A stretch of 8,666 nt of DNA, taken from Bacteroidota bacterium (lineage in GTDB: Bacteria > Bacteroidota > Bacteroidia > Chitinophagales > Chitinophagaceae). The stretch lies in contig JAEWJV010000237.1 of NCBI GenBank assembly GCA_023386395.1, positions 1 to 8,666 on the forward strand, written 5' to 3'. Positions 5,307-8,666 of the stretch are shown piece after piece (position 1 is the stretch's first letter; every line of letters begins with the position of its first letter). The position numbers and the translations under genes are program-made. The notes under the pieces were generated by a model, which was given only the letters and a program-made list of their open reading frames with translations, was not told where the DNA came from and searched no databases.

Positions 5307-5818
5307 TTAGAATTTTTATAGTACGAATTTACTAATTTTTTAGCAGCCTCCCCTGAAATACTCATGCGGTTCCTGAATATTAACGTTGCACCTAAACTGT
5401 CACTATAATGCCGGATCAATTGTGTCTTTGCAGTAAAGGCAACAAAGCCTTCGAAGCCAAGTTCAAAACTCATTTTACATGCAAAAGCTACAAGATTCCC
5501 TGCTGCCCCCATATATTTTTTTGCTTTACCATAATTGTGGGGCGCGACTTCTATTAAATGCATTTCAATGTAATTTTCGATTATTTGAAGACTAAGCAAC
5601 CCCTGTATAATTTTATCTCCTTTAATAATCAATTTATAAAGCTGGCGATTCGGGTATTTAGCTTCTGTTCTCCAATTGAACCGCCAGCCAGATTTTTTCA
5701 AAACGGCCTTTAAATCTTTTGATGTTACAAAAAGCACGTCTGTTTCATAACTATGGCCGTTAGCTGCATCCTCTATGCTTTCTGTTATTTTATCTATTAC
5801 AAAATTTTGTTTTTGCAT
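5303..5818 (-). CDS. GNAT-fold acetyltransferase-like protein (171 aa)
   Basis: The C-terminal two thirds fit the GNAT acyl-CoA-dependent acetyltransferase fold. A beta strand (MHLIEVAPHN, 86-95) is followed by a pyrophosphate-binding-type turn and helix (KYMGAAGNLVAFACKMSFELG, 101-121; K101, G104 and A106 fit the [Q/R]xxGx[G/A] loop with Lys in first place). Then come the FVAFTAK strand and LIRHYSDSLGATLIF, the usual helix and final strand region. Length is typical for a single GNAT domain. The substrate cannot be told. AAGGA at 5830-5826, overlapping the integrase stop codon, lies 7 bp before the ATG (5818-5816), an unusually clear ribosome binding site for this phylum. It lies 10 bp downstream of the integrase and overlaps the 64-aa gene by 4 bp, so all three may share one message. 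A GNAT toxin with a small partner is possible, but the gene order differs from classic GNAT toxin-antitoxin pairs. Confidence 0.72.
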   Translation of the reverse strand: MQKQNFVIDKITESIEDAANGHSYETDVLFVTSKDLKAVLKKSGWRFNWRTEAKYPNRQLYKLIIKGDKIIQGLLSLQIIENYIEMHLIEVAPHNYGKAKKYMGAAGNLVAFACKMSFELGFEGFVAFTAKTQLIRHYSDSLGATLIFRNRMSISGEAAKKLVNSYYKNSK

Positions 5819-5825
5819 ATCTCGT

Positions 5826-5830
5826 TCCTT
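5826..5830 (-). promoter_or_regulatory. Shine-Dalgarno (AAGGA) of the GNAT-like gene
   Basis: On the minus strand AAGGA lies 7 bp before the ATG at 5818 and overlaps the integrase TAA stop. It supports both the chosen start and translational linkage with the integrase. Confidence 0.5.
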
Positions 5831-7085
5831 ATTGGCTGACTATTTTCGTTGGTGGTTGATTGAAGCCTTCAAGTTTTTGCCTCAGCATTTTCATATCATC
5901 GCTTATCCTCTGTTTTACAATATGAACATATACCTGTGTAGTACTGAGTTTGGTATGCCCCAGCATCTTGCTGACAGTTTCAACAGGAACACCATTGGTC
6001 AATGTTACGGTAGTGGCAAACGTATGCCTTGCTGTATGAAAACTTAGTTCTTTTTTGATACCACATAGACCAGCAATTTCTTTGACATATTTATTCAGCC
6101 TTTGATTGGACATAAAAGGCAGCAGACGTCCGCGATAGAATACCCTGGGGTCATCCTTATATTTTTGAATAAGCGCATACGCTTTTGGCAATAAAGGCAT
6201 GCTTACAGGAATCTCTGTTTTCTGCCTTTTGGTATTGATCCAGTATTCACCATCAATTCCGATACATATATTGTTACTGCGTAATTTATCAAGGTCTATA
6301 TAAGACAGACCGGTATAACAACAGAATACAAATAAATCCCTGGCGCGGCCAACAATTTTCTTTGGCAATTCAATACGCTCGAATTTTTCAAGTTCTTCAG
6401 CCGTAAGAAAAGACATCTCTTTTCTTTTAAACTTCAGCTTGTACTGTGCAAAAGGGTCTTTGGGAACCCACTCCATCTTATAAGCCAGCGTCACCATTTT
6501 CCTTAACCTTTCCATGTGTTTCATGACACCATTATTGGTTAAGGGGTTGCTTGTATCCAGTGGTTTGCAGGTCCTCAAGAAAAATTCAAACTCTGTGATG
6601 AACTGGTAGTTGAGCGATGAAAGAAATATATCTGCATTCTTATATTTCTGTTTAAGAAAAAGCCGCACATATTTTTCTGTTGTAATATAATTTTTCGAGG
6701 TGCCCCAGGCCAGCACCTGTTTCATATTGGTGTTATGATAGCTAATCAGCCCGAGTAAGGTATTTTCAATTTTTGTTTCGCCGAGATAAAGTTCTTTGAT
6801 CGCGTGAGGGGAGACGACCCTATGCTCAAGCAATAACTGCTGGTAACATTCCATCAGCCGGTAACGAGTGTCATCAATAAACTTATTGATTTGTTTGGCT
6901 TCCGGCGTCCTGCTTACAATACACTCTCGTCTTGAATCCCATAACGCAATAGATATTGTTTTCTTTAAAGAAATGTCCATTACTTTTTTGGAAATGGTAA
7001 TTCTTGCAACAATAAAGGCTTCTTCAATATTACTTTTTTTCCGGATAGCGATAAATCGCACACAAAATGTTTGGGTAGTCTTCAT
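5829..7085 (-). CDS. Tyrosine recombinase / integrase, IntDOT-like (418 aa)
   Basis: This is a site-specific recombinase of the Bacteroidota mobile-element type. I start at the ATG at 7085-7083; a TTG three codons earlier is less likely. Domains, numbered from that ATG: arm-type DNA-binding region about 1-95, SAM-like core-binding domain about 105-205, catalytic domain about 225-400. Catalytic residues are Lys289 (TKRQKT), His350 and Arg353 (HTARHTFATT), His377 (MLGH) and the nucleophile Tyr386 (TTQVYVHI). The first catalytic Arg is replaced by Ser261 in CYTGLSYIDL. From memory, the CTnDOT integrase also has Ser there, with a nearby Arg (here Arg287) proposed to compensate. The protein is therefore probably functional. 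It is transcribed away from tRNA-Pro, next to the tRNA 3' end, which marks the end of an integrated island. Likely operon partners downstream are the GNAT-like and 64-aa genes. Confidence 0.95.
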   Translation of the reverse strand: MKTTQTFCVRFIAIRKKSNIEEAFIVARITISKKVMDISLKKTISIALWDSRRECIVSRTPEAKQINKFIDDTRYRLMECYQQLLLEHRVVSPHAIKELYLGETKIENTLLGLISYHNTNMKQVLAWGTSKNYITTEKYVRLFLKQKYKNADIFLSSLNYQFITEFEFFLRTCKPLDTSNPLTNNGVMKHMERLRKMVTLAYKMEWVPKDPFAQYKLKFKRKEMSFLTAEELEKFERIELPKKIVGRARDLFVFCCYTGLSYIDLDKLRSNNICIGIDGEYWINTKRQKTEIPVSMPLLPKAYALIQKYKDDPRVFYRGRLLPFMSNQRLNKYVKEIAGLCGIKKELSFHTARHTFATTVTLTNGVPVETVSKMLGHTKLSTTQVYVHIVKQRISDDMKMLRQKLEGFNQPPTKIVSQ

Positions 7086-7176
7086 ACAACACAATTTTTT
7101 AGGTTTATAAAATTTTCTTACTCCTCAGTACTACCTGGATAAAACAATGTGAAATGTCTCAAAGATGTTCACCGTT

Positions 7177-7184
7177 CAAAAATA
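7177..7184 (-). promoter_or_regulatory. Integrase promoter, -7 element (TATTTTTG)
   Basis: The minus strand reads TATTTTTG, an exact TAnnTTTG match, with only a weak -33 (TTTC at 7205-7202). Predicted initiation would leave a leader of roughly 85 nt before the integrase ATG at 7085. The palindrome at 7209-7249 lies just upstream, where a regulator could act. Confidence 0.4.
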
Positions 7185-7208
7185 GCGTTTAAAAAGGCGC
7201 AGAAACAT

Positions 7209-7249
7209 CTCATTGTTTTACTCATAAAACCTATGAGTAAAATGATGAG
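7209..7249. repeat. 18-bp-arm palindrome upstream of the integrase promoter
   Basis: The left arm (7209-7226) and right arm (7232-7249) are reverse complements at 16 of 18 positions, and the two exceptions are G-T wobbles. The inner 11 bp (TTTTACTCATA / TATGAGTAAAA) is perfect, around an AAACC loop. It could be an excisionase or regulator site, part of the attachment region, or an intrinsic hairpin. No long T-run follows, so a plain terminator is less likely. Confidence 0.55.
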
Positions 7250-7251
7250 AG

Positions 7252-7271
7252 ATGGGGTAAAATGGGGTGAA
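7252..7271 (+). repeat. Tandem 10-bp direct repeat
   Basis: ATGGGGTAAA (7252-7261) is followed at once by ATGGGGTGAA (7262-7271), with one difference. Short direct repeats beside an integrase and attachment region are candidates for arm-type integrase or excisionase sites; that role is inference. Confidence 0.4.
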
Positions 7272-7284
7272 GTGTATAAATTAC

Positions 7285-7316
7285 AAAGCCCGCAACTTAT
7301 TGATTTTGCGGGCTTT
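7285..7316 (-). terminator. Terminator-like hairpin downstream of tRNA-Pro
   Basis: AAAGCCCGCAA (7285-7295) pairs perfectly with TTGCGGGCTTT (7306-7316) around a 10-nt loop. It begins 25 bp past the tRNA 3' end on the minus strand and probably terminates the tRNA transcript. If the island inserted at the tRNA 3' end, this terminator would lie on the island side. Confidence 0.6.
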
Positions 7317-7341
7317 AAGTAAAAGTTAATAAGATGGTACG

Positions 7342-7361
7342 TCGGGATGACTGGATTCGAA
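7342..7361. other. Candidate attachment site: 3' end of tRNA-Pro
   Basis: The 3' part of a tRNA gene next to an inward-facing integrase is a classic integration target. The T-arm and acceptor 3' half lie here. No second copy of this sequence was seen elsewhere in the window, so the other att site must lie left of base 1 if this reading holds. Confidence 0.4.
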
Positions 7362-7415
7362 CCAGCGGCCTCTTCGTCCCGAACGAAGCGCGCTACCGGG
7401 CTGCGCTACATCCCG
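7342..7415 (-). tRNA. tRNA-Pro (anticodon CGG)
   Basis: The 74-nt minus-strand sequence folds as a full cloverleaf. The acceptor stem is CGGGATG / CATCCCG with discriminator A; the D stem is GCGC / GCGC. The anticodon stem CTTCG / CGAAG holds the loop TTCGGGA, so the anticodon is CGG and it decodes CCG proline codons. The T arm carries TTCGAAT. CCA is not encoded. A cytosine at position 1 is common for tRNA-Pro. Its 3' end faces the integrase gene. Confidence 0.95.
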
Positions 7416-7426
7416 AAAATGGACGG

Positions 7427-7457
7427 CAAAAATATTCTTATAACATTAATCCCCCAA
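7427..7457 (-). promoter_or_regulatory. Promoter of tRNA-Pro
   Basis: On the minus strand a TTG (7457-7455) and TATTTTTG (7434-7427) are separated by 20 bp, close to the Bacteroidota -33/-7 layout. The -7 element ends 11 bp before the mature tRNA 5' end. It shows that the tRNA is expressed independently of gap. Confidence 0.5.
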
Positions 7458-7480
7458 CACAAAATTTCTTTAACTGCATA

Positions 7481-7513
7481 AAAAAACCATCGAAGAACAA
7501 CGATGGCTTTTTT
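7481..7513 (-). terminator. Intrinsic terminator of gap
   Basis: CCATCG (7487-7492) pairs with CGATGG (7501-7506) around an 8-nt loop. The stem is flanked by A6 on one side and T-rich sequence on the other, so the minus strand ends in a T-run. It lies 18 bp past the gap stop codon and can also act on the opposite strand. Confidence 0.75.
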
Positions 7514-7531
7514 ATATTTTGTTTTTGCCGT

Positions 7532-8545
7532 TTATTTTGATATTAATCCTGCAAAATATTTTACGGTGCGTACTAACTGGCTTACATAACTCATTTCATT
7601 ATCATACCAGCTTACAGTTTTTACCAGCTGCTGATCGCCTATAGTTAACACTTTTGTTTGTGTGGCGTCAAACAAAGAACCATAATGCATACCAATAATA
7701 TCAGTGCTTACAATTTCATCTTCCGTATAGCCATAACTTTCATTGGCCGCAGCTTTCATAGCAGCATTAATTTCTTCTATGCTAACTTTTTTGCCAAGAA
7801 TAGTTGTAAGCTCTGTTACTGATCCTGTTATAACCGGTACGCGTTGCGCAGTTCCGTCGAGCTTGCCCTTTAAATTGGGTAAAACCAGGCCGATTGCTTT
7901 TGCTGCGCCGGTGCTGTTAGGAACAATATTTTGTGCAGCAGCCCTTGCCCTTCTCAGGTCGCCTTTTGCATGAGGTGCATCTTGTGTATTCTGGTCGTTT
8001 GTATAAGCGTGAATGGTTGTCATTAAGCCCATTACAATGCCGTAAGTATCATCAAGCACTTTTGCCATTGGCGCAAGGCAATTGGTAGTGCAGGATGCAC
8101 AGCTTATAATTTTTTCAGAACCATCGAGAATATCATGGTTTACGTTAAATACTATTGTTTTAAGATCGCCTGTGGCGGGCGCAGAAATAACCACGCGTTT
8201 TGCACCTGCTTTCAAGTGCGCTTCCGCTTTTGTTTTATCAGCAAAAAAACCGGTGCATTCCAAAACAACATCTACATCATGATCGCCCCAGGGAATTTGA
8301 GAAGGGTCTTTTTGTGCATATATTTTTATTTCATCACCTTCAACTATAATTGAATTGTCGGTTGCCTTCACCTCTTTACCAAAACCACCCTGTGCACTGT
8401 CGTATTTTAATAAATGAGCCAATACTTTCGGGCTTGTAAGATCGTTGATAGCAACTACATCTATTCCATCCATATTGTAGATCTGGCGATAAACCAGACG
8501 GCCAATTCTGCCAAATCCATTTATGGCAACTTTAACTGTACTCAT
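7532..8545 (-). CDS. gap: Glyceraldehyde-3-phosphate dehydrogenase, NAD-dependent (337 aa)
   Basis: This is the glycolytic/gluconeogenic enzyme that oxidises glyceraldehyde-3-phosphate with NAD+ and phosphate to 1,3-bisphosphoglycerate in the cytoplasm. It is full length (about 330-340 aa is usual). The NAD-binding fold begins [11 protein letters not shown] (6-16). Asp35 after the second strand (AINDL) favours NAD over NADP. The catalytic [12 protein letters not shown] motif places the nucleophile at Cys152 and the general base at His179 ([10 protein letters not shown]). The C-terminal SWYDNEMSY (312-320) is the usual conserved segment. The start is the ATG at 8545-8543. No frameshift or odd residue is seen. 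It has its own promoter upstream and a strong terminator downstream, and it is likely core chromosome, outside the island that begins at the tRNA. Confidence 0.98.
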   Translation of the reverse strand: MSTVKVAINGFGRIGRLVYRQIYNMDGIDVVAINDLTSPKVLAHLLKYDSAQGGFGKEVKATDNSIIVEGDEIKIYAQKDPSQIPWGDHDVDVVLECTGFFADKTKAEAHLKAGAKRVVISAPATGDLKTIVFNVNHDILDGSEKIISCASCTTNCLAPMAKVLDDTYGIVMGLMTTIHAYTNDQNTQDAPHAKGDLRRARAAAQNIVPNSTGAAKAIGLVLPNLKGKLDGTAQRVPVITGSVTELTTILGKKVSIEEINAAMKAAANESYGYTEDEIVSTDIIGMHYGSLFDATQTKVLTIGDQQLVKTVSWYDNEMSYVSQLVRTVKYFAGLISK

Positions 8546-8568
8546 AACTATTTTATTTTTTGAGACCG

Positions 8569-8600
8569 CAAATTTACGCCTTTATGACTAGAAAATTAAA
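8569..8600 (-). promoter_or_regulatory. Promoter of gap
   Basis: The minus strand has TAAATTTG (8576-8569), an exact TAnnTTTG -7 match, 23 bp before the gap ATG. A TTTA (8600-8597) sits 20 bp upstream as a weak -33. The short leader suits a highly expressed housekeeping gene. Confidence 0.55.
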
Positions 8601-8640
8601 GTTTTTGACTGTTTTCGCCCTCTGTTTAACATAAAAGCAG

Positions 8641-8666
8641 GCTTACAACAGTTGTAAAAAGTAAGC
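8641..8666. repeat. Inverted repeats at the right edge
   Basis: TTACAAC-A-GTTGTAA (8643-8657) is a perfect 7-bp-arm palindrome, and GCTTAC (8641-8646) can pair instead with GTAAGC (8661-8666). It could be an operator upstream of gap or the terminator of a gene beyond the edge. The window ends here, so it cannot be resolved. Confidence 0.35.

Noticed and set aside
7334..7540. Plus-strand 68-aa frame
   Set aside because: It lies antisense across tRNA-Pro and the gap terminator; such antisense-tRNA frames are common artefacts.
7743..8353. Plus-strand frames within the gap gene
   Set aside because: They are antisense shadows of a strongly conserved housekeeping gene.

Overview
The window looks like part of a Bacteroidota chromosome, most likely from the Chitinophagaceae side of the phylum. 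Four lines of evidence support this: several TAnnTTTG -7 promoter elements typical of the phylum, few Shine-Dalgarno sequences, an IntDOT/CTn-type tyrosine integrase, and a Bacteroidota-like NAD-dependent GAPDH. The phylum call is firm; the family-level call is an impression.

Layout, left to right. (1) Positions 1-505, minus strand: the N-terminal 64 residues of an HNH-endonuclease-like gene running off the left edge, preceded by a 71-aa XRE/Cro-type regulator. (2) Positions 506-900: about 400 bp without a protein gene, holding a promoter-like site, a terminator-like hairpin and a GC-rich nested palindromic element. (3) Positions 901-5146, plus strand: six genes. A NT-HEPN-like protein stands at each end. 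Between them are four small proteins of a family I cannot name, which appear to be built from about seven copies of one roughly 60-residue helical module. The two nucleotidyltransferase-like domains seem to have lost their catalytic residues. (4) Positions 5112-7085, minus strand: an operon-like run of a tyrosine recombinase, a GNAT-like protein and a 64-aa protein; the last two overlap by 4 bp. (5) Positions 7086-7341: the integrase promoter region, with an 18-bp-arm palindrome, a tandem 10-bp repeat and a terminator. (6) Positions 7342-7415: tRNA-Pro(CGG), its 3' end facing the integrase. (7) Positions 7532-8545: gap (GAPDH), a housekeeping gene with its own promoter and terminator.

The simplest reading is that everything left of about 7342 is the integrase-proximal end of a genomic island or integrative element inserted at tRNA-Pro, with chromosomal core (gap) to the right. 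The far end of the island and the second attachment site are outside the window. The island carries regulators, a possible nuclease, a GNAT two-gene cassette and the NT-HEPN/module operon. That operon is the best candidate here for an undescribed system: HEPN domains are common in RNA-targeting toxins and defence proteins, and the repeated helical proteins could be partners, scaffolds or inhibitors. That functional idea is inference; the architecture is what the sequence shows.
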